A program made the position numbers and the translations under genes. From Allacma fusca (lineage: Eukaryota; Arthropoda; Collembola; Symphypleona; Sminthuridae), in contig OX359250.1 in the NCBI GenBank assembly GCA_947179485.1, positions 42,602,600-42,666,599 on the forward strand: a DNA stretch of 64,000 nucleotides. The letters are read 5' to 3'. Position 1 is the first letter of the stretch. Every line of letters begins with the position of its first letter. A model generated the notes under the pieces. It worked only from the letters and a program-made list of their open reading frames with translations. It was not told the DNA's origin and made no database searches. This document shows positions 46,301 to 54,802 of this stretch, in pieces.

Positions 46301-47516
46301 TGGAGAAATCACAAGACGAGGTTCAACCAGAATAACTGATGACACATACAAAGAGAGAATTAATCCTAATCATCCAGGGATTACAAGCCCAATTAATCAA
46401 GGCAAAGGAGAACGAAATTCGTCTCAAACAAAGAATTCTACATCAGATTTCGGAACAACAGGAAATACTGAACAAATTGAAACAACTCGAGGGAGATCAC
46501 AAAGCAACCCTCCAGGAAACTCAGAAAGCCAAAGAAGATATTTCGGATTTAATAAACCAGCTGAAAATAGCTCAGGTGTAATATCCGAAGGTGAGGAAGA
46601 AATTCAACCACTTATCGACGAAAGTGACTTTAAAACACTTAAGAAATTAAGTAGTTCAGGGATAAGTCCAACAGAACTTGATGTGGACGACAGCAGTGAG
46701 CGTAGAGAGACAAATTCTTACAATTCGGGATCAGAACCGAGAATTAATCAACCGCCTACGACAGAGAGAGGGAGACCTGGACAAATTGAAACAGGAAATC
46801 AAGGACCTTCAGAAGCGACTCCACGAGTTGAGGTGCCTTGGCCCTCAGTAGAGGCGGATATTTCAACACAATTGCTTCACACAGATGAGCAAAAGGCCTT
46901 GGAAGAGCCCCCCTTTGTGGAACTCAACACCAAGCCCACCCAGCGAAGCTCAGAGACAAACACTGCAAAGCCTACAAGCGCAAGGCAGTCGGATCAGAGA
47001 AGCAATAGCACGAGTGGAAAGGGAGATAGAACAAACCGAGAGAGTCAAGAATACTCTGAAAAATCAAATTCGAGCAGCCAACAGGTTAGCCAACGATTCA
47101 AACAACCCTCGGAACGAAAAGTCCTTGTAGAAAATTCTACAGAAGAGGACGAAGAGTTCCAGGAAGTTCCAACAGACGAAAACGGACAAGACTCTGTAGA
47201 CACGCATACAGAAGTCATTAACACACCGGTAGAATTTTCTACAGAAGAGGACAGGTCATTGGATGTCATCACGAAAGACAGTCCCAGAAGGCCTGAGAGA
47301 ATTAGAGCAAATACGTCAGACCACCGAGAGACATTCAGCGATCCTCAGAACCCGACGAATACAGATCCAGCAGGAGCTTCAACAAGTTCAGGAGGAAATC
47401 CGGGAGCTGAAGAAGCAGGCGAAACACCTCAAGAAGGAAGCGCTGAAGAAACCGGAGAAAGTAGACGATACCCAACTCGTACCAGACAAAGGACGAGAAG
47501 ATTTGGATCAGTCTGA
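40326..47516 (+). CDS. pol: Pol polyprotein of the LTR element (ORF2, 2,396 residues)
   Basis: Enzymes for reverse transcription and integration. Domains in order: aspartic protease (LLDSGATRSC, Asp at residue 51); reverse transcriptase, about residues 344-560, with VVDYRALNK, the FxRLPMG block (FKRLPMGVKIAPSAFQ) and YLDD at 492; RNase H, about 640-740, with HTDASISGLG, ELELAAVVYAV and IRSDHLAL; integrase, with an HHCC finger (HDGILCGGHLGF ... CESC) at about 1430-1475 and catalytic Asp, Asp and Glu in LCIDLIG, LLSDGGSEF and VGQIERM with DD35E spacing; and a GPY/F-like end (YKGPFVVIEVL). Two long parts without recognised domains stand out: about 575 residues between RNase H and integrase, and about 620 after integrase, with repeated FSSENYSD and DKNY motifs. 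It lies in the -1 frame relative to Gag; expression by frameshift or reinitiation is known in the family but is not resolved here. Confidence 0.95.
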   Translation: MNAIIATRVESQSKDDEELEIIDLNPCRLSNGNKSTLQVQICSMMIPALLDSGATRSCIQRNLVPRCAEIKEVPSALRVAVANAELVKPICLTKFTMMIEGEKLLFKGLVMETLEPRMIIGEDLLSRYGITLDYKNNEIRSDQFQTVPMTRDTHLYVGEKKADIEFVRSIFSFHEVKGPKNMMCRTRKAVTIPAYGHMKVPIHIPKRIKKDFYLQPSEKLYTSKRLLVAAGVVPNEEPFAYVFNPAPCPQTMYGRTAIGHAEENFDLIKIKRNQLRDAHKRLTQEQLDCFDVNEELDEEGRAKYRALLTRYPECFAFNKGDLKEPAWIDPIRIHTGNNPPVQAKPFPCSPMERQKVREEVQKMLDADIIKEVNGPYSSPLFLIKKKDGTFRSVVDYRALNKTITDQVYPLARIDDILMQFGKSAMFDTLDMESGFFQLLIHEDDQIITSFITQDGLYAFKRLPMGVKIAPSAFQRAADQMLGSLKFRGAMVYLDDVISYGIHLLDKLASLEELMLRASNKNFKFKPKKCKFGYFEVIVLGFKVSREGTSPDPAKVDAIRHVPIPKSETEARRFFGICSFYRKYIKDFAKIASPISQSWIGSKGKSEGQKRIRCFQWSADATIAFNILKTKLMTQPVLAHFNPELDCILHTDASISGLGCCILQDDGGEHPIAYASRTLIQSEKNYSVTELELAAVVYAVRKFRQYLYLRKFLIRSDHLALCYLRLQKDPNHRISKFVNKLQEFDFQVTYKKGALHLDADFLSRAPLPYTKEDLEDTEDRVIEFDPDPVKEHKIALEEQKQIPQGNIIMPPPACAASLTTRESYKGKYWTDDESQSSDEEEAIIPQRQNPWSGRLKGQPRRKVKSQVEILVPQPNLEETDWENHTMSVKSRVNEVTHSYSALKEWKLSVDDIVTIHEFREDDPQEDENTWKYTNEYIYEKNLKLIQEIELHNATINELDMKEFLSPDKVQNENEDFDRNTIIDIGMGTDWSPTPKSTAATTSQSPANGKVDIDSPKSQGQMTRSTMEFTTMDGAGEAEIKAVHLPPAIIVDSDTEVHDQTLKNQETADLVSQAAETTQEKSSTNPPTHPASPTEAKKLVLTDEDRNVQKECDRPTLRQEKFSVENHIPSGHDPTDEEKWFAFEEIWRNPTPAKGDEWKLKQEVISQLKTYTAQSARKIDQVPDAESPGYANNPDLDTPQRIKAMKISRDVDEWMKNIQRRSAACESEENKNPPPSHTYISTENPDDENNFSLLATTVEELRKDIQEGEIRFTNGRSWKIQPLKGQGVVTSKRTSHSLCLSQDEDQRNKDAQKTENMSLNRAIKFVPGAHALQGCEGSKDTFSTHKPVCRTLEDEEQVTMLEEHNMQEMQRDDPDCVFIMDKIKMRHTLNWKDKEKYSRYEIDEEGILTIVHKDGRKLYVPRVLRNFLLSKAHDGILCGGHLGFQKTLHRLNKNYFWRKMNVSVAKYVMSCESCQAAKSMRMKPAGLLHPIRIENVGDALCIDLIGPMQISIKGNKYIIIAQDYVSKFVIAEAIPDKTADRIAEFLLHKVVLKYGLFKNLLSDGGSEFRAEITQALLRRLGMNHSTSTALRHNSVGQIERMVQTISTMLSHYTQKEQALWCSCLPFLINAYNCSHHDVTKETPYFMMFRRQPIYDFNLQLCLSSVDTNFMSAEEATTRIEKAIAKIRERQDYSKDWYDRKRRFVKFNIGDTVRVFTPTRIVGKSERFLHPYKGPFVVIEVLAKDNYIIQDLRNSKKRQKVHVERLKKCLQREHIEDEYSYDLDSDIVELVTKRNWNKCGKITVSQPRSILKSSTTSDNSSTTSKKVTFKVQPAQTEEITREFSSENYSDSSSDQAQPVQQRGEFCDKNYSHSQITPSEGGKSNQGQHQHKDNIQGGKGTNKQSSTQVRKFSSENYSDNREFLDKNYPYFTRSKVNEHPRGNQGRDKGIETTEEFSPNKNLEVRSSGRVHQTENRRFRTANSGDKTSNVKFLPTSGEITRRGSTRITDDTYKERINPNHPGITSPINQGKGERNSSQTKNSTSDFGTTGNTEQIETTRGRSQSNPPGNSESQRRYFGFNKPAENSSGVISEGEEEIQPLIDESDFKTLKKLSSSGISPTELDVDDSSERRETNSYNSGSEPRINQPPTTERGRPGQIETGNQGPSEATPRVEVPWPSVEADISTQLLHTDEQKALEEPPFVELNTKPTQRSSETNTAKPTSARQSDQRSNSTSGKGDRTNRESQEYSEKSNSSSQQVSQRFKQPSERKVLVENSTEEDEEFQEVPTDENGQDSVDTHTEVINTPVEFSTEEDRSLDVITKDSPRRPERIRANTSDHRETFSDPQNPTNTDPAGASTSSGGNPGAEEAGETPQEGSAEETGESRRYPTRTRQRTRRFGSV

Positions 47517-47522
47517 AAGCGG

Positions 47523-47849
47523 ATGAGTACCACCAGATACTTAACAACAATACCAAACTGTGTTAGTTTTGGTCAAAGCGAGATTGATCTCAGGATTGGA
47601 GACCGTATAAATCTCATTAGTTACCTCATACGACAAGGTCGAAGGAGAATCCGATACGTAGGTACGTACACAATCATTAAATCAGATTACTGCAAAGTAT
47701 TTTATCTTCAACCAGATGTCGGAGAACAGAGGGTCACGTGCATCCGGGTCTCGAACCAACGAGACTCCACGCCAAGACGCCCTACCCGCCGTCGACAGGG
47801 ACGACGACGATCGACCACGTTATTGGACCCAATACGTGAGTCAAACTGA
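47523..47849 (+). CDS. Small ORF resembling an isolated GPY/F module (108 residues)
   Basis: This short ORF starts 6 bp after the Pol stop codon and overlaps the start of ORF3 by 134 bp. Its middle, LRIGDRINLISYL followed by RYVGTYTIIKSDY and FYLQ, has the pattern of the GPY/F module that ends many Ty3/Gypsy integrases. The Pol integrase shows a comparable run: FNIGDTVRVFTP, YKGPFVVIEVL, YIIQD. The tail is very Arg-rich. Whether it is translated is unknown. The likeness is by eye and could be chance. Confidence 0.5.
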   Translation: MSTTRYLTTIPNCVSFGQSEIDLRIGDRINLISYLIRQGRRRIRYVGTYTIIKSDYCKVFYLQPDVGEQRVTCIRVSNQRDSTPRRPTRRRQGRRRSTTLLDPIRESN

Positions 47850-50800
47850 AGTGGAAATACCACAAGCAAAAATTTTACCAAACTCGGATACGGGACGACT
47901 GGAAGTTGTTCTCAGAGTAGATGGGAAGTTACCCCACAGGATTATCATCCAAGGACGAGATGGACGAGAAATCGTAACTCATTCAGTACTCATAGGAGCT
48001 CTCAGGAAACCTAGAGAGTTAACACTAGATTATCGTATATTACGACGAGAACCGCACTTTTGCGGGTCAATAAATTTTCCGGAGCAGCAGGTGGAAGTAG
48101 ACAAAGGCGAACGAGCGCCAGATGATCTTGTTTACCTTTTTAAAGGACAAGAATTTAATCCCACTCCCATACGACGACAGATCCCTATCTGTAGAACACG
48201 CAATAGACAGCCAGATGATCCATGGCTAGTCCAAAATTACAGACAAGAAAAGGACGTGCCCGGACAAAAGAATCCAAGGGGAGATTATGAACATGATCCA
48301 TGGGCGTTTACTCCAGGGCTTCAATATGAACGAGGCAAGACCAGTCGAAGCTCATCTCGGAAAGTGATGGGAGCCGACCCCATTTGTGGAGTGACCCGAG
48401 TCAACATCCCCGACATCAGTGAATGGTTACCGCAACATGAAGAACAGGTCGAGGACGTAACCCATAGAATCAACAGACGTATTGATGACAACTATGGACC
48501 CGATCTGAGACGAGGAAACTTGGAGGACCGACGAAGGGAGCCTCCGAGATTCGCAGCCTACTCGGCACATATGGTACCAGCCGGGAGAGGCCGCGGGCGG
48601 GCCATCACTACTGGAGAAAGTTCGAGCAGGCATCATAGAAGCTCAAGAGAAAGTTCGAGGGAAAGACACAGCTCTAAGGACAGCAGGACCAGGAAGCGGG
48701 AGACAGAGTCGTCATCGGAGAGGAAGAAGCGACGGGAGGACGACAGATCAAGGAGCCGCTATGACAGTCCAGCGCGGTCAAGGAGCAGGAGAGAGTCAAC
48801 CCCACCACCTTCACCATTTCTATCACCAGCAGCGAAAGATTATAAGGATCGAATGGAGAGGGAGTCAATACTGACAACACCCATAGCAGCTCCAGCTTTA
48901 AGCTACACAGCGGTCACAAAGATGCCACCGCCAACAATACCGGTCAGTAGTGAACCACCTAAACCACAGCGTGCAGTTTGCATCGCTCAAAGAGAAAGAC
49001 CCGTGGAAGTACCCATAGAGACTCCACCATCAGTAGCAGTGATACCATGGAGTGAAGAAGTAGCCACGGACACAGCTACAACAGCGGACAGAGATACCGC
49101 CAATGAATCTTCTTCAGACTCAGAAGAGGAAGAGACAGTACCCATCCAAACCTGTAGTAGGAAAGGATGTAAAAGGGTACGACAAGTAATTGCAACCGAC
49201 AGTGGACCAGTGGTACAACAGGAATGTGAACATCATGCAAAGAAACGTGCAAAGAAGGAGAAGAAGGTCAAGAAGGAGGCTCAGATGACTATCTTAGAGC
49301 TATTCGGACAGAACACAGCACCAACCCAACCACCGGCGAAATGGCAGTCGAACATCCTAAAAATCGGAGAAGACTCCAGGAAAGCAGGGAAGCACGAGGA
49401 GATGGTAAACCGAATAAAAGATCTCGGGGAAGTCATCCGCAACCTTGCCAGACAAAATGTCAACGCAGACAGTGCGAAAAAGCAAAAGGAAGAATTAATG
49501 AAAGAACTAGCACGCCACCGCCAGGAATGGATAAAGTGGAGAAATGATAACGACTTTCACTTGGTATGTGCTGAGTCAAAGATAGACCTTCAAACCAGAG
49601 AATTACCTCCAGCACACTTTGAACCAACAAACATTCCAACGTCAACAGCCACATCCGGAGAGCTAGAGCGTTTGCTCGCTCAGGAAAAGCGAAATGGTCC
49701 AGAAACTGCAAACCCAACAGGAATGACAACGGAAATGCCACCCTCACCAGCACAAAACGTCGAAGTTGCAACATCCGAGCTATCTATAGCCGAACAACAC
49801 AACGACCAGAGCAGTAGCTCAGAGGATTTTGAGGTGATCAGATCAAAGAGAAGACCCAAAGATCGAGAATCATCAATAACTTCAGATACAACGGAAATTG
49901 TTAATCACCGCCAGCTTTCATTGGCTGATTTTGCCAATTCACCCCAGGACGGAACCGTCATCCTCAGTGACGACGAGGAACCAAGACAGTCAACCTCATC
50001 AATTCAAACGCCACCCCACACGCCGGAAATGGGACGTGGAGGAGGAGGAAGACGAGGAGGACCCATACCTTACCTCGGTAACAGTTGGCTATCATTCTTA
50101 TTAATGTTCGGTTTAATTACATCTGCTGTAGGACAATCCACCTTGAGAAAAGAATTGACGGGACATTACGGACCATATCCAACAACCAGGGCCTCACATT
50201 ACCAGTGGTGGACCCGATTGGAGATTGACAACTCAACAAGTCCAAGAGGCTTTGACCATGTCAGCCTAGACTTTGAAAACAAGGAAGACTCAGAGGAAAT
50301 CGGACACTATGACCCTTACGGCCAACGGGAATGCCCACCGGTCGGAAATTCAGCCGTACGGTACCAAGGTTTCGGTTCAGCTACAGCGCACCGACTCTGG
50401 CAGAATGGAGTAGTACGAGGAGTAGCAGGAGCCGTAGGCATGTGTACCACGGGAATGGTCATAGTAGGAGTCTATACCAGTTCAATCCTAGACGCAGTCA
50501 GGAGATGGAATAAACCACTCAAAACAGTCAAAATACCACAGGACTGGGTACTCATTGAGTCCCAACTACCAGACCAACGACCCATCTGGATGATAATGCC
50601 CGTCAACGCCAGTGAGGAGAAAGAGTTAGAAGATTTTCTCAAGGAAAATCCAACAGCGACGGAAATATCCCCGGACTTAACAGCATTACCAGGTGATATC
50701 CAAAGGAATGCTCATTACCTCAACGAAACTTCTGTAGCCAAAGTATGGAATCAAGCTTTAGGCAAGGAAGTGGAAGAGGAAGAATCCGAAAACGGGAGAG

Positions 50801-53800
50801 TGCGACGACATGCTCCTGAACCCACTTCGGAGGAAGAGGAACGAAGACAGAAAATTCGAGACCAACGGAAATTACCGCAAGCTATTTGGTTAATGTCACA
50901 AGCAACACGTGACGGTTACCATCTAACAACAAGAACTTTACAATCAATCGCAATGGACTTAATCACAAAAACAATCCCGTTACCACTTCATACCGAATAC
51001 GAAATTTGGAAGGAGTACGAGTTACAGTACGGAACGTTCATCAGCAAAATCATCAAAATTTTGGGACTTAAGAACACACATACACGTACCAGGCGAAGTA
51101 TTTTGGCAAAAGACCAGATAAATAATCTACAACGCCAGATACAAAACAACCCTCACAGTATAACTAAAGGGGAAGACTATGTTCACCCCACTGAGGAAAT
51201 TGCAATAGGTGAAGTTGTACACTTCGCACTAGCAACAACAATCACGGAAGCAAACTGGACGATAGTTTTGCTCATACCACACATATACAACGGAGTTGAC
51301 CATCTGGAAGAAGAAGAACTTAAGGGATGGGAGACAAAGGCACACGCCAACGTCTCACAAACCCACCTACTCTTCCAGCGAACGTCGGAACGAGCAGCCA
51401 GAGAACGGCAGAGGCGAGATGCATTTGTAGGACCGACCAACGCATGGTCACCCGTCAGTTATAGCAAACAATTCTTAAAACAACAGCTACAGCTTATGCT
51501 GGCACGGATTGAGGAAGAGGAGGCTCACTCATCGTCAGGAAGACCTACAGGGATTATTCAACAGCTTGTGCGATTTACCCTCAGAATGGTAATCTATATT
51601 GGCACGTCCGTTGGAATGGATTTCGGAGGAAACCAGGACCCTATACGGAAAGGTGACCCAGGAAGAAGCCACCCACGAAGGACAGAGGGAGCAGAAGGAC
51701 CGGTTTTGGCCTCAGAAGAGGAACCGGCTGTGCCAACGGAACAAACGATGAAGGCTCAAGAAGAAGGAGCCGGGACATCATTAAAAGCAATCAAGGAAGA
51801 AGTCCTAGACGACGAGGAAAAGCCACCATCAGAACATCAGATAGATAGTTCGTCAGACAATGAGACAGACAGTAAGTGGGTGCAGACCAGATGCGAATAC
51901 TGCCCACTCAAACATGGCCATAAGCCACCCGTACGACCAAAGACCAAGTTAGCAGCACATGAAGCTTGGCAAAGACAAAAGGACATTCCGGTACAATACA
52001 TCCGAAGGAGTAGACCCGAGTTGGACAGGTTGTATGGAAGAGACAACGCTCCAAACTGTACATTCCAGTATAGAGGACGAAGACGAGGTCCAGAGCCAGA
52101 AATTGAACGACCCAGGGTTAGAGTATACTCACCCATTAGGACTGTAATATTTAACGATACGAGGGACAGACGAGGATCAAGGTCACCGTCACCAGGACCA
52201 TCTACGATAGCGGGACAATCTATACCACCCATTGAAGACAACATCAAGTCCAGACGAGCTAGACAACGTCAACGAAAGGTGGAGTTTAAGGAAGAACGCC
52301 AGGAAGACCCACCAGCTCCAGCACCGGAAGACCCACTGGCACAACCCGACTCACCTGATGTAAGATTCGTTGATTTAGCTCACGTATCATTTTACATAGG
52401 AGTCCGTGGATGGATGGTAGCACCAAGTTGGGAAGATGAGGATGCAGAAATAGTCATCTTTACCAACCCAAACAAGACACAGTTATACAGCCAACTGGAT
52501 CCGGTACGACTTCAAGTGAAAAAGATGGTGGAAAGGGCCAATGACCCATTGGACCACTCACCACCGCCAAGATTCCCGGACCAAGTGATGGAAGATATAT
52601 CCGGAGATGAACGCCACAGCCAGACAGAAGCGCAGTACTCCAGGAGAACGAACTATTTCAGCAACAACATGGACACCAGGGAAAGATCCACCATGTGTCC
52701 TCATTGTTACCAGAAATCTACCATCGACCCAGAGAGATTTCCAACATATAATATCTCACATCGTTCAACCAACAGTCCAGAGCAAAATTTAGTGAGATGG
52801 CTCAACAGAATGTACAGGGAGACATTTATCGAGAGACTTGACATCCACCAACAACCCACCCAACCACCTCAACTACGACTCGAGCAGTTACAAAGGGCGC
52901 TTAACACCTTAAGCGAACCCAGAACAGATGCTCACGACTCAAATATAGAATACGCCGAACATCAGGCAGGAATAGATTACAATAATCACGGAGAATTAAT
53001 CCGGGAAAGAAGGGCATTGCTGTATGATGCAATGGACCATCCCACCGATTACCGTCGACTAGACCCAAGGGAGCGAGACCTGCTCATCCTATACGGGCAA
53101 AGTCGAAGAAACGTACCAATGGAAAACACCCGTCTGGAAACGATGGCAGGAGACATGAACATCTCACCAGGAGAAATGATACCGAGACTTTGGACAACAC
53201 TGTTCAATGGTCAAAGAGGTATTGACAATCACCAAGTACCAACATACCTAACATGTCGGGAACATCAAGGAGTAATGCAAGGGCTAACAGGAACCGAGCT
53301 ACGCAGATTGAGTACTCAGATGTGGTTTGACATAGGAACTCAGCCAACCTGGCGAGAGCAAGAAATATGGATAAATAGTTTCCTACTGAGAGGAGACGCC
53401 ATCACCGGACGTGGAGAGAAAGCTTTACAACAACTAGCAAGTATACCTATACACATGCTAAGTTTTCAAGAATTTGCGAGTATGACCGAAAGGCTCATAA
53501 CTCTTTATCATCAGGACGAGGCAATTCAGGAGTGGCGACAATTTGGAGCGATGAACCAAAGCGGCAGAAGTCAACCCAATCCAATAGACGACATAGAAGA
53601 AGAACTAGGACAATGGGAAGACTGGATATTCGCAATGAAACTAGCAGGGGAAGGCCAAAAGCCAACTACCCTATACGCTAGAAAACTAAAAGGAGGAGTA
53701 GCCACCCTAAGACAACCCCGGAGAACAGGTTCTTTCAGAGACCTAAACGAACTTGTCACGATACGAATCTGGCAAAGAGAACATTTTCACAGGATTCGGG

Positions 53801-54285
53801 AGCAAATTAGCAACCGTGGAGACGGACCAAGTTACAAACCATATCAATTATCGCCAAGAAATGAAAGACGACCAGGAATAACACCAATACATATGGTACC
53901 AAGCGCTATAGATCGATTCCAAACACCCCAATGGCGATCAGTTGTCATTGATGGAAGACCAGATGAACCCGATATAATAAATCTCATACGAACCCTCAGA
54001 GGTCGAACAGGAATCGAAATAATTTTTCGAGACCTTGGACATGATTTTATTCAGGAAGAACTCAGGAGAGACCCAGTGACACAACAAAGAACCAGCTATC
54101 TTTCCATAACAAACCCTGTGGAGCATAGAAGGTTAATGGATCAGTTATGGGAAAGATCAGAACGAGCAAGATGGGACCCGGAGATTTTATCTGAAAATAG
54201 ATTCGCAGTCATATCATTCCGAACACTAGCGGAAGGAGAGGAGGAGACAGGCACCCTCAGAGGGCCGTCCGAGGAAGACGAATAA
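47716..54285 (+). CDS. ORF3 of the LTR element, unrecognised 2,189-residue protein
   Basis: I do not recognise this protein as a whole. The first 180 residues are mixed and might be folded (LEVVLRVDGKLPHRIIIQ). About residues 295-370 are Ser/Arg-rich like SR proteins, then a Lys-rich acidic region follows. A hydrophobic signal-like segment, WLSFLLMFGLITSAVGQ, lies at about residues 790-806. After it come several N-linked sequons (NSTS, NASE, NETS, NWTI, NVSQ), a Gly-rich hydrophobic segment GVVRGVAGAVGMCTTGMVIVG (about 903) and two basic cleavage-like sites (RVRR, RTRR). This order is reminiscent of an envelope-like ectodomain, but I see no known family. The C-terminal third is soluble in character with CPHCYQKS and a long helical region rich in Arg and Glu. 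The ATG at 47716 overlaps the preceding small ORF. Confidence 0.8.
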   Translation: MSENRGSRASGSRTNETPRQDALPAVDRDDDDRPRYWTQYVSQTEVEIPQAKILPNSDTGRLEVVLRVDGKLPHRIIIQGRDGREIVTHSVLIGALRKPRELTLDYRILRREPHFCGSINFPEQQVEVDKGERAPDDLVYLFKGQEFNPTPIRRQIPICRTRNRQPDDPWLVQNYRQEKDVPGQKNPRGDYEHDPWAFTPGLQYERGKTSRSSSRKVMGADPICGVTRVNIPDISEWLPQHEEQVEDVTHRINRRIDDNYGPDLRRGNLEDRRREPPRFAAYSAHMVPAGRGRGRAITTGESSSRHHRSSRESSRERHSSKDSRTRKRETESSSERKKRREDDRSRSRYDSPARSRSRRESTPPPSPFLSPAAKDYKDRMERESILTTPIAAPALSYTAVTKMPPPTIPVSSEPPKPQRAVCIAQRERPVEVPIETPPSVAVIPWSEEVATDTATTADRDTANESSSDSEEEETVPIQTCSRKGCKRVRQVIATDSGPVVQQECEHHAKKRAKKEKKVKKEAQMTILELFGQNTAPTQPPAKWQSNILKIGEDSRKAGKHEEMVNRIKDLGEVIRNLARQNVNADSAKKQKEELMKELARHRQEWIKWRNDNDFHLVCAESKIDLQTRELPPAHFEPTNIPTSTATSGELERLLAQEKRNGPETANPTGMTTEMPPSPAQNVEVATSELSIAEQHNDQSSSSEDFEVIRSKRRPKDRESSITSDTTEIVNHRQLSLADFANSPQDGTVILSDDEEPRQSTSSIQTPPHTPEMGRGGGGRRGGPIPYLGNSWLSFLLMFGLITSAVGQSTLRKELTGHYGPYPTTRASHYQWWTRLEIDNSTSPRGFDHVSLDFENKEDSEEIGHYDPYGQRECPPVGNSAVRYQGFGSATAHRLWQNGVVRGVAGAVGMCTTGMVIVGVYTSSILDAVRRWNKPLKTVKIPQDWVLIESQLPDQRPIWMIMPVNASEEKELEDFLKENPTATEISPDLTALPGDIQRNAHYLNETSVAKVWNQALGKEVEEEESENGRVRRHAPEPTSEEEERRQKIRDQRKLPQAIWLMSQATRDGYHLTTRTLQSIAMDLITKTIPLPLHTEYEIWKEYELQYGTFISKIIKILGLKNTHTRTRRSILAKDQINNLQRQIQNNPHSITKGEDYVHPTEEIAIGEVVHFALATTITEANWTIVLLIPHIYNGVDHLEEEELKGWETKAHANVSQTHLLFQRTSERAARERQRRDAFVGPTNAWSPVSYSKQFLKQQLQLMLARIEEEEAHSSSGRPTGIIQQLVRFTLRMVIYIGTSVGMDFGGNQDPIRKGDPGRSHPRRTEGAEGPVLASEEEPAVPTEQTMKAQEEGAGTSLKAIKEEVLDDEEKPPSEHQIDSSSDNETDSKWVQTRCEYCPLKHGHKPPVRPKTKLAAHEAWQRQKDIPVQYIRRSRPELDRLYGRDNAPNCTFQYRGRRRGPEPEIERPRVRVYSPIRTVIFNDTRDRRGSRSPSPGPSTIAGQSIPPIEDNIKSRRARQRQRKVEFKEERQEDPPAPAPEDPLAQPDSPDVRFVDLAHVSFYIGVRGWMVAPSWEDEDAEIVIFTNPNKTQLYSQLDPVRLQVKKMVERANDPLDHSPPPRFPDQVMEDISGDERHSQTEAQYSRRTNYFSNNMDTRERSTMCPHCYQKSTIDPERFPTYNISHRSTNSPEQNLVRWLNRMYRETFIERLDIHQQPTQPPQLRLEQLQRALNTLSEPRTDAHDSNIEYAEHQAGIDYNNHGELIRERRALLYDAMDHPTDYRRLDPRERDLLILYGQSRRNVPMENTRLETMAGDMNISPGEMIPRLWTTLFNGQRGIDNHQVPTYLTCREHQGVMQGLTGTELRRLSTQMWFDIGTQPTWREQEIWINSFLLRGDAITGRGEKALQQLASIPIHMLSFQEFASMTERLITLYHQDEAIQEWRQFGAMNQSGRSQPNPIDDIEEELGQWEDWIFAMKLAGEGQKPTTLYARKLKGGVATLRQPRRTGSFRDLNELVTIRIWQREHFHRIREQISNRGDGPSYKPYQLSPRNERRPGITPIHMVPSAIDRFQTPQWRSVVIDGRPDEPDIINLIRTLRGRTGIEIIFRDLGHDFIQEELRRDPVTQQRTSYLSITNPVEHRRLMDQLWERSERARWDPEILSENRFAVISFRTLAEGEEETGTLRGPSEEDE

Positions 54286-54802
54286 AAAGGTCACAGAGGA
54301 TAATAACCTGACCATTCCATCCAGGTCATGGTAGGAAGAGAAGGAGAACTAGCGGGGAAAAGCAGAAGCCAAATTACCTGATGACGGAAGAAATTCCCGA
54401 AGGGAATGTAAAGTGTAGATTATTTCGCAAGAGATGATCTACGATAAAACATTTTTAAGATCTTATGTAGCATCAACCATTGGGATTACGGCGGATGTTA
54501 CATAATGATCACCATAACAGAATAGTTAGAAAAGAAAAACAAATAAAAATAAAATACAAAAATAGAAAACAAAACAAAAATATTTCACTTACTAACACAT
54601 TTCATAGAGTTCATAAGATAGAAATACTAACAAAAGATTATGTCACCGGAAGTGGGACATACGGATTACAACATTGGAATTAGGAAAAGAATTCTCTTTC
54701 GCAATCGGAAGATGAAAACATAAACAATGTACTGATATAAATAAGAGACTCTTAAACCAGAGTACTCATTATAATCTCAACACACACAGAGAGCTCAAAT
54801 AC
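54286..54802 (+). promoter_or_regulatory. ORF3-ORF4 intergenic region with TATA/initiator-like pair
   Basis: A 517-bp gap separates ORF3 from ORF4. TATAAATA at 54736-54743 is followed by TCATTA at 54766, placing a possible start site about 30 bp downstream, much as in the LTR. ORF4 starts 35-90 bp further on. An internal promoter is possible; the usual alternative for a distal ORF is a spliced transcript from the LTR. Confidence 0.45.
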
